A DNA stretch of 64,000 nt from CAVPDE01 sp963702565 (GCA_963702565.1 CAVPDE010000029.1:1-64000); one strand, 5' to 3'. Shown: positions 36,354 to 45,048, numbered from the stretch's first letter. Numbers and translations are program-made. Notes: generated from the letters alone by a model not told the origin.

Positions 36354-37745
36354 ATGAAGTATCGCATCGAGCAAGACAGCATGGGTGAGGTGAAGGTGCC
36401 GGAGGACGCCTACTATGGGGCGCAGACCCAGCGGGCCAAGGAGAACTTCTCCATCAGCATGCTGCGGTTCCCGCCCTGCTTCATCGAGGCCATTGCTCTG
36501 ATCAAGAAGCATGCGGCGCAAGTGAATGCCGAGCTCCAGCTGCTCGATACTCGGCTCAGCCAAAGCATCGTGACCGCGGCCCAGGAAGTTTTTGAAGGCA
36601 AGCTCGATGATCAATTCGTTGTGGATGTGTTCCAGACCGGGTCGGGCACGTCCACCAACATGAATGTCAACGAGGTGATTGCAGGCAGGGCCAACGAACT
36701 CCTCACCGGAAAGCGGGGAGGGAAATCGCCGGTACACCCCAACGATCACGTGAACCTGGGACAGTCGAGCAACGATGTGATCCCCTCGGCAATTCACATC
36801 GCCGCTCTTCTCGAAATCAGAAATCAACTCCTCCCTGCTCTTGATCTGCTTCACAAGGAACTCAAGGAAAAGAGCGACGCCTTTCGCGATATCAGGAAGA
36901 TTGCCCGCACTCATCTGCAGGACGCGGTTCCCATGACCTTGGGCCAGGAATTCAGCGGGTATGCGAGACAGGCGGAACTGGGGATCGAGCGGCTGAAGAG
37001 GGTCGAGGAGAGGCTCTCGGAACTGGCTCTCGGAGGGACCGCTGTGGGGGATGGGCTCAACACCCATCCCGAGTTCGCCTCAAGAGTGATCGAAGCTGTT
37101 TCTCGGGAGACGGGAGGTGCCTTTAAAGAGGCAAAAAACCATTTTGAAGCTCAGGCGGCTCAGGACGCGGTGGTGGAAACAAGTGGGACTCTGAAGACCA
37201 TCGCTGTCAGCCTCATCAAGATAGCGAACGACATCCGGTGGCTCGCGTCCGGACCGCGCTGTGGGATTGGCGAGATTACCCTCCCATCGCTTCAGCCCGG
37301 TTCATCGATCATGCCGGGAAAGGTCAACCCTGTCATTCCCGAAATGGTGCTTCAGGTTGCAGCTCAGGTGATCGGCAATGACGCTGCCATCACCCAGGGA
37401 GGACAGGCAGGAAATTTCGAATTGAATGCCATGCTCCCTCTGATGGCCTACAACCTGATCCAGTCCATTCAGTTGCTCGCTGAAGCGGTGCGAGCGCTGG
37501 CGGGAAAATGCGTCAGAGGCATTGAAGTCGACAAAGAAAGGTGTACTTTGAACTTAGAACAAAGCCTCGCATTGGCCACTGCTTTTGTGCCGGCCATCGG
37601 CTATGACAAGGCGGCTTCCCTGGCCAAAGAAGCCTATGAGAAAAACAAAACCATACGGGAAGTGGCTTTGGAGAATCGGGTGTTGTCTGAAGAGGAGATT
37701 AAGAAGATCTTGGATAAGATGGTGGGAAAAGATGAGACTCGTTGA
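36354..37745 (+). CDS. fumC: Class II fumarate hydratase
   Basis: This 463-residue, iron-free fumarase interconverts fumarate and malate. The superfamily signature GSSIMPGKVNP is present, with QTGSGTSTNMNVNEV, NLGQSSNDVIPSA and ARTHLQDAVPMTLGQEFSGY. Length is standard. An aspartase with the same fold is the main alternative; the context of TCA genes favours fumarase. AAGGATCTTCCC precedes the ATG. Confidence 0.9.
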   Translation: MKYRIEQDSMGEVKVPEDAYYGAQTQRAKENFSISMLRFPPCFIEAIALIKKHAAQVNAELQLLDTRLSQSIVTAAQEVFEGKLDDQFVVDVFQTGSGTSTNMNVNEVIAGRANELLTGKRGGKSPVHPNDHVNLGQSSNDVIPSAIHIAALLEIRNQLLPALDLLHKELKEKSDAFRDIRKIARTHLQDAVPMTLGQEFSGYARQAELGIERLKRVEERLSELALGGTAVGDGLNTHPEFASRVIEAVSRETGGAFKEAKNHFEAQAAQDAVVETSGTLKTIAVSLIKIANDIRWLASGPRCGIGEITLPSLQPGSSIMPGKVNPVIPEMVLQVAAQVIGNDAAITQGGQAGNFELNAMLPLMAYNLIQSIQLLAEAVRALAGKCVRGIEVDKERCTLNLEQSLALATAFVPAIGYDKAASLAKEAYEKNKTIREVALENRVLSEEEIKKILDKMVGKDETR

Positions 37746-37851
37746 TCCAACCACCTATTCTGTCCTAGGGGCCTTTGACAGTCCCTTCCCGCAGGTGTAT
37801 CAATAGATCGGTGCGCCGTTTCGGCGATACTATCTAATGAGAGGTGTCGAC

Positions 37852-38265
37852 ATGAACAGAAAGTTTCGTATTTGCCTTTTCATGAGTCTGACTATTCTTG
37901 TTATCGTGCCCTTTCTTTTTTCTGACGCCTTTGCTCAGAAGGAAGACCCAAACGCCAATGTGTTCAATCTTTACGGGAAGGCGATTGGAACGGTCAAAGG
38001 GGATGGTCAAATCACCAACCTCTACGGCAACCCGATCGGATCTGTTGACGCCAGTGGCACGGTTTTCAACGTGAGCAAAATGTCTATCGGAAAAGTGGAT
38101 GCCGACGGCACAGTGACCAACCAGACAGGGACTCCTCTGGGCAAGGTGGATGGACAGGGCAATGTATATAACATAAACGGGACAAAGGTTGGTTCGGTGA
38201 ACGCCGGGGGAAACATGATGCTCATCGGCGGTGCGGCCCGGGTGCACTTTTTTGGAGTCCGATAG
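37852..38265 (+). CDS. Secreted five-repeat (beta-flower-like) protein
   Basis: This protein of about 137 residues has a signal peptide (ICLFMSLTILVIVPFLFSDAFA). Five repeats of 17-19 residues follow, each with the pattern V.N..G..IG.V...G: NVFNLYGKAIGTVKGDG, ITNLYGNPIGSVDASG, VFNVSKMSIGKVDADG, VTNQTGTPLGKVDGQG, VYNINGTKVGSVNAGG. This matches the idea of a 5-fold beta-flower domain. The role is unknown. ATG 37852 follows GAGAGGTG. The product is probably periplasmic or secreted. Confidence 0.7.
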   Translation: MNRKFRICLFMSLTILVIVPFLFSDAFAQKEDPNANVFNLYGKAIGTVKGDGQITNLYGNPIGSVDASGTVFNVSKMSIGKVDADGTVTNQTGTPLGKVDGQGNVYNINGTKVGSVNAGGNMMLIGGAARVHFFGVR

Positions 38266-38456
38266 GCCCTCTTCGCTGCGGGCGGTGCTGCAGGAGGGCT
38301 CACCCGAGATCTGTTTCGCTCAAGTGAACCCGATCCCGTGCTCCGTGGTTTTGTTGACCGCTGCCTCCGTGAAAGAGGATACGAGCCGATCGGCTGGCGT
38401 TGACCACTGAGCGCGTCCCTCCCCTCCTTGCCGGCAGAGGGAGTCAGTGGGTGCTC

Positions 38457-39047
38457 CTACTTAAATATGAGTTCCGCCCTTTGCCTCCCAAGTCGTTCCG
38501 TGCTGATCTCCATGGCTTTCACAATGAAGTCGATATCGGCGGCTGCGCTCTTCGGGGTGTCAGGCCTCAGGGCCTCGGTGAGAGCCTTTTCAGCTTTGTT
38601 CAGCCGGTTGAGGAAGAGCAGATAGTTCGTGCGGCTCTTGTAGGCGGACCGTATAAGAGACGGCACATCATGGCCATAGGAACGGAGAAGATCGGCGTAG
38701 TGTTCCACCAGTAGCACAAACAGCTCCTTGAAAGGACCTTTGGCTTTTTCGGGAAGGTTCGAGTCTTTCATAATCGTCTGGAGGTTGGGGCTTCCGGCTT
38801 TGTCTACGAAAGAGAGGCTCTCTTCAAGGGCGCGTTTCCTGGTAATCAGGTAATTCTTGGCAAATCCTTTGCGGCCTTCCACAACCCTTCGGACTCGGTA
38901 CACGTGGTACAGCAGGAAAATGGGAATAAGGATCATCCAGAAGCTCATCTTCGGGCTTTCGAGCACCTCTCTGGAAAGATCAAAGGCAAATCGTCCTTCA
39001 TATTCCAGGATGAGGGCTTTTTTTTCGCTGAGCTTAGGCAGGGTCAT
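38457..39047 (-). CDS. Membrane-anchored protein of unknown function
   Basis: This 196-residue protein was not recognised with confidence. It has one hydrophobic segment (FWMILIPIFLLYHVYRV, about residues 36-52) followed by a long charged, helix-rich region. It is the third gene of an operon with a small membrane protein and a YeiH-type transporter, 52 bp after its neighbour. A helper role for the transporter is inference. Confidence 0.65.
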   Translation of the reverse strand: MTLPKLSEKKALILEYEGRFAFDLSREVLESPKMSFWMILIPIFLLYHVYRVRRVVEGRKGFAKNYLITRKRALEESLSFVDKAGSPNLQTIMKDSNLPEKAKGPFKELFVLLVEHYADLLRSYGHDVPSLIRSAYKSRTNYLLFLNRLNKAEKALTEALRPDTPKSAAADIDFIVKAMEISTERLGRQRAELIFK

Positions 39048-39099
39048 TGTCTATTTCCAGCATGCCTCTGTTCCGAGAGAATCCTTATAACTCAATCTT

Positions 39100-39387
39100 T
39101 CACTGCTCTTTGGGGGGGTATTCAAGACTGTTTCTGATGGAGTTGACCGCTTCCCCGACTTCCTCGACTCCGGTGTAATAAAAGGCCGGTGTGTTAATCC
39201 CTGAATCATCAATAAAGCTGACGGCGGGCTTGATCCACGGCAGGTTGTCCACAAAGGGGCCGACAACATAAGTGAGGAACCACAAGGCGGCTATACCAAC
39301 GCAAAGTTTGAACCAGGATTTGAGACGCCCTGGCGGGCGCTGAGGCCCGCCGGGGCGCTGAAGGGGATTTTCTTTCTTGCCCCTCAT
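39100..39387 (-). CDS. Small membrane protein in YeiH operon
   Basis: This 95-residue protein has a basic, Pro/Gly-rich N-terminus (RPGGPQRPPGR) and one transmembrane segment (LCVGIAALWFLTYVVGP). It starts 4 bp after the transporter gene and so is probably translationally coupled to it. The family is not recognised. Confidence 0.65.
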   Translation of the reverse strand: MRGKKENPLQRPGGPQRPPGRLKSWFKLCVGIAALWFLTYVVGPFVDNLPWIKPAVSFIDDSGINTPAFYYTGVEEVGEAVNSIRNSLEYPPKEQ

Positions 39388-39391
39388 GATC

Positions 39392-41152
39392 TCATATCTT
39401 TCCGGCTACTTCAGGGAAAATGATGAAGAACATGATGTACGCAATCAAAAGCGTGAAGCACAACTGGAAGGCCTGTCCGAACACATACAGGGTGATCGGC
39501 TTGCCTCCCTTGAAGTACTGGCCGAACTCGCGGAAATTGGTCTCCAGCCCGATGGACGTGAAGGCCAAGGCGAAGAACCACTCGCGGAGTAGCCTGCTCC
39601 ATCCTCTCAGCACGCCCTGATCGATCATGGCGGTGCTGTATTCCGCACTCACGGAGCCGTCGATGATGGAGAAGATGACGGAGGCGAGCATAAAGCCGAT
39701 GACAAACTTAGGGAATCTGTACCAGATTTCCCACCAGCTCACCTGCTGCCCGGGCACGCAATCGACCTTGGCGCACCAATAAACCGCCACGGCGAATGCG
39801 ATGACACCGATCAGGATGTTCTGAATCATCTTGACCGTCGCCGCCACATACAGCGCCTTCTGACCGTAGAAAGCACCGGCTGCAGCCACGGCGCCCGTGG
39901 AGTCAATGGTGCTTCCCATCCAGGCGCCTGCGAGAATCTGGTCCATCCCCACCAGCTTGGCAAAGGCCGGCTGGCCCACCATGCAGATAGCGGTGAAGAC
40001 CATGGAAAGGCCGATGGCAAGGGTGAGTTCCTCTTTCTTGGCGCGGCAGGCGGCCGCAGTGGCAATGGCTGCCGAGACTCCGCAGACCGACATGTCCGCC
40101 GATATGGTGATGTTTAGCGTCTTGGAAGGCATCTTGACGATGTGCTGGCCGAACCAGTAGGTCAGGATTAGGGTGATGGGCGTGCAGATCCACGCAATGA
40201 AAATCCCCGGCTTCCCGATGGCGAGGATTTTGTTGAAGAGGATTTCGGCTCCGAGCAGAACGAGGCCCGTCTTAATGTAGTATTCGGTCGAGACAGCCGG
40301 CATGACCCACTTCGGTGTTCCCACGGTGTTACTGATCAGGATACCGAAGATGATGGCCCAGAGAGGAAATCCGAAGCCATAGTGACTCATGGTGGACTGC
40401 TGCTCCGCCATGTAAGCGAGCACAGCGAGAGCGAAGACGAAAAAGAAGCCCATGAAGAACCGGCCGAAGGATTGGCCCATGACGGCTTTTCCGATACCGA
40501 AGAAGAGTCCCAGGATGATGGCCGCTCCAAGAAGGTAGGGTAATCTATTGTAGGGTTTGTTGCCGACTTTGGCATTGGCCTTGGAAGCCGCGTCCTTGGC
40601 CTTCAACCATGCGGCGACCTCGGCTTCGGCTTTCTTGTTGAGGTCAGCGTTCTTGAAAGCTGCAGCTCCTGCGGCTTTTTCAGCCTCTTTCGCCTTTGCA
40701 AGGGCTGCCTCCTGTGCGGCCTTGGCCTTCTCAGCCGCTTCTTTGAAGGGCGCATTCAGGGCATCTGCCTCAGCCTTGCTTCGGTAAAGGGCGTCAACCG
40801 GGTTGCCCTCCCACTTGCTCGGCGCGTTCAGGAACTCCTGGATGGTTTTGCCGAAGCTTTGATCTCTCGCGCGAATCCTGCTCTTTGAGTCCGAAGCCTG
40901 GTGCCACGCGATGGTTTTGAAGGGGGCCTTCGCCGCCTCCTCTTTCATGGTGGCATTGTACTTGTTGAAATTCTCCTGCATCTTGTCAGGGGGATTCGAG
41001 AGATAGATGAAGAGACCTACGATCAGGATGATAAAGCCCATCCAGATCGCCATCCAATCTTCTTTGGTGTATAAGTCCTTAAGTGACGTTTTCCCGCTCT
41101 CGATCACGACATAGTCTTGACCTGCAGAATGGGTACTTGTTTTGTCAGCCAT
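39392..41152 (-). CDS. YeiH/UPF0324-type putative exporter with Ala-rich insert
   Basis: This 586-residue membrane protein belongs to the putative sulfate exporter group (YeiH). The core from about residue 200 onward has many helices and the phrases GILISNTVGTPKWV, TISADMSVCGVSAAIATAAACRAKKEEL and GAWMGSTIDSTGAVAAAGAFYG. Ordinary YeiH proteins are about 340 residues. Here an N-terminal helix (WMGFIILIVGLFIYLS) and a long Ala/Lys/Glu-rich, coiled-coil-like stretch (about 55-190) precede the core. GGAGGATCTATC sets the start. The transported substrate is not established; sulfite or sulfonate-like anions have been proposed for relatives. Confidence 0.8.
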   Translation of the reverse strand: MADKTSTHSAGQDYVVIESGKTSLKDLYTKEDWMAIWMGFIILIVGLFIYLSNPPDKMQENFNKYNATMKEEAAKAPFKTIAWHQASDSKSRIRARDQSFGKTIQEFLNAPSKWEGNPVDALYRSKAEADALNAPFKEAAEKAKAAQEAALAKAKEAEKAAGAAAFKNADLNKKAEAEVAAWLKAKDAASKANAKVGNKPYNRLPYLLGAAIILGLFFGIGKAVMGQSFGRFFMGFFFVFALAVLAYMAEQQSTMSHYGFGFPLWAIIFGILISNTVGTPKWVMPAVSTEYYIKTGLVLLGAEILFNKILAIGKPGIFIAWICTPITLILTYWFGQHIVKMPSKTLNITISADMSVCGVSAAIATAAACRAKKEELTLAIGLSMVFTAICMVGQPAFAKLVGMDQILAGAWMGSTIDSTGAVAAAGAFYGQKALYVAATVKMIQNILIGVIAFAVAVYWCAKVDCVPGQQVSWWEIWYRFPKFVIGFMLASVIFSIIDGSVSAEYSTAMIDQGVLRGWSRLLREWFFALAFTSIGLETNFREFGQYFKGGKPITLYVFGQAFQLCFTLLIAYIMFFIIFPEVAGKI

Positions 41153-41657
41153 GATAGATCCTCCATTATGCTCCTCGACGAGGAGTCCAAGAAAGGAAAG
41201 ACCAAAGCAAAAACCTCATGAGGCTTCAAAAGATCCGTAAGCAGACCATTGTCCCCAGCGCTGATCATCACCCCCTTTTGAGACGAGTTTGGTCACGCTC
41301 TAAAAAAAGAAGACAATCACGCAGACTACATCATCAACTCTGAACTTCATTCAGCTAGAGGTTCAAGGGCCAAGGCCCAAGATGTCAGGCCCGCCAGATA
41401 TGATTTCTATCTCAGCCAACAAGCTTTTGTCAAGGTTTTTAAATGGTTATGCGGAAACATGAACCATCGGCTACCAATGAAGGAACAGGTCATGTCCCTC
41501 GAAGCGGAAGCGCTCAAAAAGCTTTGAAGGGACAATCGCAATCCTTGGCGCTGGTGAAGAAGTCCGCTATAATTGGATGGAACCGCTTCGAGGAGAGCGG
41601 GAGCCCCTCATGGGAAGGCATGGGGCGCTTCGTTCTTGGGACCACGGGTTTCGGGCC
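41153..41657. other. Divergent intergenic region
   Basis: This region separates the divergent YeiH-type and radical SAM genes and must hold promoters for both. I saw no convincing -35/-10 pair, operator or RNA structure. Short open frames in it have no recognisable content. The exact 5' end of the radical SAM gene is uncertain, so part of this stretch may be coding. Confidence 0.4.
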
Positions 41658-42668
41658 ATGATTATAGAAAAACTTGTTTCTCTGCTTGCTCCAACGTTTG
41701 ACTGGATTCAGGTGGAAGTCACCTCGGCCTGCAATGCAGCCTGCATCTATTGCCCCCGCACGGTCTACAGGAAAACATGGGAAGATCGGCACCTCCCCCT
41801 GGAAACGTTCAAGAAACTTAAACCGGCGTTTGCCGATACTCGCCATATCCATCTTCAGGGCTGGGGAGAACCTTTTCTTCACCCCGATTTTTTCGAGATG
41901 GTAGCCATCGCTAAGGCTCAGGCATTTCAAGTGGGCACCACCACGAATGCCATGCTGCTCAATGAAGAAACGGTGAGGAGAGTGATCGAAAGCGGTTTAG
42001 ATATCCTCGCTTTTTCTCTTGCAGGCACCACAGAGCGGAATGACGTCATTCGCAAAGGGACGAGCCTGAAAAAGGTTTTGAAAGCCATAGAGACTCTAAG
42101 CCGGGAAAAGGAGAAGCGAGGAACGTCAGGACCGGAGATTCATGTGGCTTACATGCTATTTCGATCGGGCATGACCGAACTGGAGACGTTGCCCGCGCTG
42201 CTGGAGGGCCTTGGCGTCAGTCAGGTAGTGGTCAGCACCCTGGACTTTGTGCCGACCGAGGAACTCCGAAAGGAGGCTGTGATCCCGGCCACGCAAGAAG
42301 AGTACGAAAAAGTCCGATCCGTCCTTGAGCGTTTGGTCCAGGCGGGTCGTGAGAAAGGTTTAGCTGTCCATTACCATCTCGTCTCCCCGGAAAAACGACG
42401 GGAAATCTGCACAGAGAATATCCAGAGGGCTTTGTGCGTTTCTTCTGACGGGGCAGTCACTCCATGTGTTTACACGAGCCTCGGGGTCTCAGGGACCTAT
42501 TATGATCTGCAGAGCAACAGAGTGAACTGTGAGAGGATGGTCTTCGGAAACATCAGGGAGAAGAAGATAAAGGATATCTGGAAGGAGAAACCCTACAGCG
42601 CTTTTCGCGACGCCTTCTGCAAAGGAGAACTGGCTCCGACCTGTCAGAAGTGCCCTAAGATCTGGTAA
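41658..42668 (+). CDS. Radical SAM / SPASM-type protein
   Basis: This protein of about 336 residues contains the 4Fe-4S motif CNAACIYC (CxxxCxxC) that cleaves S-adenosylmethionine, and the GWGEPFLHPDF segment. The C-terminal region has CVSSDGAVTPCV and CQKCPK cysteines, like a short SPASM domain holding an extra cluster. Such enzymes often modify peptides or proteins; no precursor peptide was recognised nearby. ATG 41658 (MIIEKLVSLL) is chosen to match family starts; in-frame ATGs at 41610 and 41577 would add up to 27 residues. Confidence 0.8.
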   Translation: MIIEKLVSLLAPTFDWIQVEVTSACNAACIYCPRTVYRKTWEDRHLPLETFKKLKPAFADTRHIHLQGWGEPFLHPDFFEMVAIAKAQAFQVGTTTNAMLLNEETVRRVIESGLDILAFSLAGTTERNDVIRKGTSLKKVLKAIETLSREKEKRGTSGPEIHVAYMLFRSGMTELETLPALLEGLGVSQVVVSTLDFVPTEELRKEAVIPATQEEYEKVRSVLERLVQAGREKGLAVHYHLVSPEKRREICTENIQRALCVSSDGAVTPCVYTSLGVSGTYYDLQSNRVNCERMVFGNIREKKIKDIWKEKPYSAFRDAFCKGELAPTCQKCPKIW

Positions 42669-42693
42669 AAGAATAAAGCAGAGATTGGCGTTC

Positions 42694-42909
42694 CTACTTA
42701 GGGGCTTTCTTCCCTTTTGACTTGCCCCCACCTTGCTCGCTTGGCCAATCGGCGAAGGTGGAAAGTCCTGTTCTCCGTTCCTTTCCTGATCTTCTTTCTT
42801 TGCCGCTTCTCCTTTCCACGCCACCGTCCATGAAGTAGCCCACATGGTAGGCCTTTCGCCGATCGCTTCCCGAGCGTCTGTCTATGGATGACCGATTTTT
42901 GTGGGCCAT
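42694..42909 (-). CDS. Small Arg-rich protein with RRSG repeats
   Basis: This 71-residue basic protein has repeated RRSG.(D/E)RR words: SIDRRSGSDRRK, then VERRSGKERRSGKERRTG. It also has a YFMDGGVERR segment and a lysine-rich tail. ATG 42909 is chosen because longer versions would overlap the AbrB-type gene. Function is unknown. Tandem R-rich repeats suggest nucleic acid or membrane surface binding, but that is a guess. It lies 79 bp after the AbrB-type gene on the same strand. Confidence 0.5.
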   Translation of the reverse strand: MAHKNRSSIDRRSGSDRRKAYHVGYFMDGGVERRSGKERRSGKERRTGLSTFADWPSEQGGGKSKGKKAPK

Positions 42910-42988
42910 AACCGACTCCGCAACCGTCATATCCAGACTTTGGCGACGGCAGCCTGCGAAAGTCCAAAGGACCAAAGGGAATCGATTT

Positions 42989-43228
42989 TCATCGATCTTT
43001 TCTGCCTTCGTCCAGGTGTTGTTGAATCTCCTCAGCCGATAACCCAAAGCTCTTCGCAGTCACTCCGGCCAGTTTGTCCGTGAATGACGGCACTGGCTGC
43101 AACACGATGTTGTTGTCTGACTTGGTGATCAGCATGCGCGTTCCAGCTCTAATTCCCATCTCCTTGCGAAGGCTTGATGGCAAAAGAACATAGCCTCTTC
43201 CTGAAACCGTCACCGAAGCTGATTTCAT
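42989..43228 (-). CDS. AbrB/SpoVT-type DNA-binding protein
   Basis: This 79-residue protein starts with a swapped-hairpin AbrB domain: SVTVSGRGYVLLPSSLRKEMGIRAGTRMLI. Such proteins are transition-state regulators or antitoxins of VapBC-like modules. No toxin gene is adjacent, so an orphan regulator is possible. The C-terminal region is short and charged (LSAEEIQQHLDEGRKDR). Confidence 0.75.
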   Translation of the reverse strand: MKSASVTVSGRGYVLLPSSLRKEMGIRAGTRMLITKSDNNIVLQPVPSFTDKLAGVTAKSFGLSAEEIQQHLDEGRKDR

Positions 43229-43595
43229 TCTGCTGATTTCCTTTTCACAGGTCGTTTCAACTTTAGCAGCATTCTGAAAAACGTCAATCAGATTGAATTT
43301 CCGTAGCCAGATTCTTCTGGTGGCCTGAAAATCTGTTGGTTTTCTTTACCTGCGTACGATAAGAAATCCTGCTGCGTATAGGCAGGATCCGGGTATGAGT
43401 AGAATCCCCTATTGGTCTGGAAACCCAAGTGCGTCAGTATCCTCGCCCTTCGGATCGAGGCCGATATTTAAGGAAAGGCCAGGGGTATTGCTTTCCAAAT
43501 AAAAAAGATTCCCTCTATGGAGAATATGAAAATTTGCTGTTCTGGAGGTGTAGAGGGCACTGTTGGGTCCAAGGCGCAACAAAGCAAAAAAATGC
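43229..43595. other. Intergenic region upstream of iclR
   Basis: No gene, RNA structure or repeat array was recognised between the divergent AbrB-type gene and the iclR promoter. The only clear signals are the promoter and operator at its right edge. Confidence 0.4.
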
Positions 43596-43624
43596 TTGAC
43601 ATGGTTTTTCCCGTTTTATAATAT
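43596..43624 (+). promoter_or_regulatory. Sigma-70-type promoter of iclR
   Basis: TTGACA at 43596-43601 is a perfect -35 box. A -10 box is either TATAAT at 43617-43622 (15-bp spacer) or TAATAT at 43619-43624 (17-bp spacer). The operator starts at the downstream edge of the -10 box, so a bound regulator would block transcription. Confidence 0.7.
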
Positions 43625-43648
43625 GAATTAACGTTTCATATTATGAAA
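43622..43648. promoter_or_regulatory. Three-half-site operator upstream of iclR
   Basis: The site reads TATGAAT, 5 bp, TTTCATA, 1 bp, TATGAAA. The last two half-sites form the perfect palindrome TTTCATATTATGAAA at 43634-43648. The same arrangement with the same spacings occurs at 44441-44467. It is the likely binding site of the adjacent IclR protein, which would then repress itself. Confidence 0.75.
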
Positions 43649-43663
43649 TACTTAAGGTGATCC

Positions 43664-44413
43664 ATGAAGCTCAGTTCTGTTGACAAGAGTCTTCAGGTCA
43701 TTGAAGCCCTGCGAAAAAACCCCCAAGGCTTGAGCATTGCTGGACTCAGTCAGCATCTCGGATTTCCTCCGAGCACAATACACCATATTCTAAGCACCTT
43801 CCGCCCTTACGACTATGTCGCGCAGAATCCGGAGACCAAGAAATATACTCTCGGCTTCAGGTTTCTTTCGATCAGTACCTCCATTTTAGAAAACCTGGAC
43901 GTTCGGAAAACGGCATACGTTCATTTGCGCAAGTTGCATCAGAAGTGCAATGAGGCTGTTCACCTCTCCATTCTGAGGAACGGCCAAGTCACATACGTGG
44001 ACAAGTTCCAAGGGTCCAGTGGCCTGAGCCTTGCCACGTATATCGGTTTTAGCACCGACCCCCACGCAGCGGCCGGCGGTAAAGTTCTGCTCTCAGAGTT
44101 GTCTCCAGAGGAGGTCAAGACCATCTATAAGAAAAGACCTCTCAAGAGATATGGCAAGAACACCATCACAAACATCGCACAACTTCTTGAGGAGTTGAAA
44201 AACATCCGAAAGCAGGGATATGCCATCGACAACGAGGAGTATTATGAAGGCGTCAGATGTGTTGCTGCTCCAATAAGGGCCGGTGGCCGCATTGCTGCAG
44301 CCTTGAGCATCACAGGCTCGATTTTCAGTATGACTATGGATCGGATCAATCGGGAGTTAATAGGAATCGCCATAGAAACCGCTCAAAACATCTCCTCGGA
44401 GCTTCACTGGTAA
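43664..44413 (+). CDS. IclR-family transcriptional regulator
   Basis: This 249-residue regulator has an N-terminal winged helix-turn-helix (residues 1-65, SVDKSLQVIEALRKNPQGLS, FPPSTIHHILSTF) and a C-terminal IclR effector domain (about 80-245). TDPHAAAGGKVLLSEL and GYAIDNEEYYEGVRCVAAPI are typical. IclR proteins often control catabolic operons and bind small organic acids. An identical three-part operator precedes this gene and the following oxidoreductase operon, so autoregulation and local control are likely. The inducer is unknown. Confidence 0.9.
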   Translation: MKLSSVDKSLQVIEALRKNPQGLSIAGLSQHLGFPPSTIHHILSTFRPYDYVAQNPETKKYTLGFRFLSISTSILENLDVRKTAYVHLRKLHQKCNEAVHLSILRNGQVTYVDKFQGSSGLSLATYIGFSTDPHAAAGGKVLLSELSPEEVKTIYKKRPLKRYGKNTITNIAQLLEELKNIRKQGYAIDNEEYYEGVRCVAAPIRAGGRIAAALSITGSIFSMTMDRINRELIGIAIETAQNISSELHW

Positions 44414-44440
44414 TAAAGAAAGGTGTTCTTTTGTACGCTC

Positions 44441-44467
44441 TATGAAATACAATTTCATAATATGAAA
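44441..44467. promoter_or_regulatory. Three-half-site operator upstream of the por operon
   Basis: TATGAAA at 44441-44447, 5 bp, TTTCATA at 44453-44459, 1 bp, TATGAAA at 44461-44467. Architecture and words match the site before iclR. The inner palindrome is TTTCATAATATGAAA. It overlaps a weak candidate -10 (CATAAT) and sits 24 bp before the first gene. Confidence 0.75.
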
Positions 44468-44490
44468 TAGCACAACCACGAGAGGTCCCT

Positions 44491-45048
44491 ATGAAAGAAA
44501 TATGTATTCACGGAAGGGGTGGACAAGGATCGCTTGTCCTCGCCCAGTTCATGGCTATCGCAGCCCTTGAAGACGGGCGGTATGGAAGCGCTTTTCCCTT
44601 TCTGGGGGGTGGTGGAGAAAGGAGGGGGAAACCGATCGTGGCCTTTTGCCGCCTAAGCGACGAGCCCATTCGTGCAAGAAGCCGAGTGTCCAAGCCTGAC
44701 TATGTCATTGTTCAAGATGCAACCATCTTCAGCGAAGTCAATCTCCTTGAGGGGATCAAGCCCGAAGGATTGGTTCTCGTAAATACAGACAAAACCCTTG
44801 AGGACATGGGCCTTGCCGGAAACCCGATTCGAATTTTCACCTTCTCGGCAGATAAACTCGCCCGAAAGATCTTGGGCCGCCCCATCATGAATACGGCCCT
44901 GCTGGGCGCTTTCGCGGCTGTAACGAAAGAACTGAGCCTGGAGGCTTCGCTCAAAGCTGTGCGCAGCAAGTTCCCAGGCGATCTTGGCGAAAAAAACGTC
45001 CAGGTAGTCCAGGAGAGCTACAACACACTCGCGGAGGTGGCACGATGA
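44491..45048 (+). CDS. porG: 2-oxoacid:ferredoxin oxidoreductase gamma subunit
   Basis: A 185-residue gamma subunit that helps bind CoA. It opens with HGRGGQGSLVLAQFMAIAA and holds FPFLGGGGERRGKPIVAF, typical of PorG. It is the first of four genes in gamma, delta, alpha, beta order, the classic four-subunit pyruvate:ferredoxin layout. GAGAGGT precedes the ATG. It overlaps the delta gene by 4 bp. Confidence 0.88.
   Translation: MKEICIHGRGGQGSLVLAQFMAIAALEDGRYGSAFPFLGGGGERRGKPIVAFCRLSDEPIRARSRVSKPDYVIVQDATIFSEVNLLEGIKPEGLVLVNTDKTLEDMGLAGNPIRIFTFSADKLARKILGRPIMNTALLGAFAAVTKELSLEASLKAVRSKFPGDLGEKNVQVVQESYNTLAEVAR

Noticed and set aside
41443..41661. Small open frame before the radical SAM gene
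   Set aside because: No domain, no ribosome site of note and biased toward random composition; treated as intergenic.
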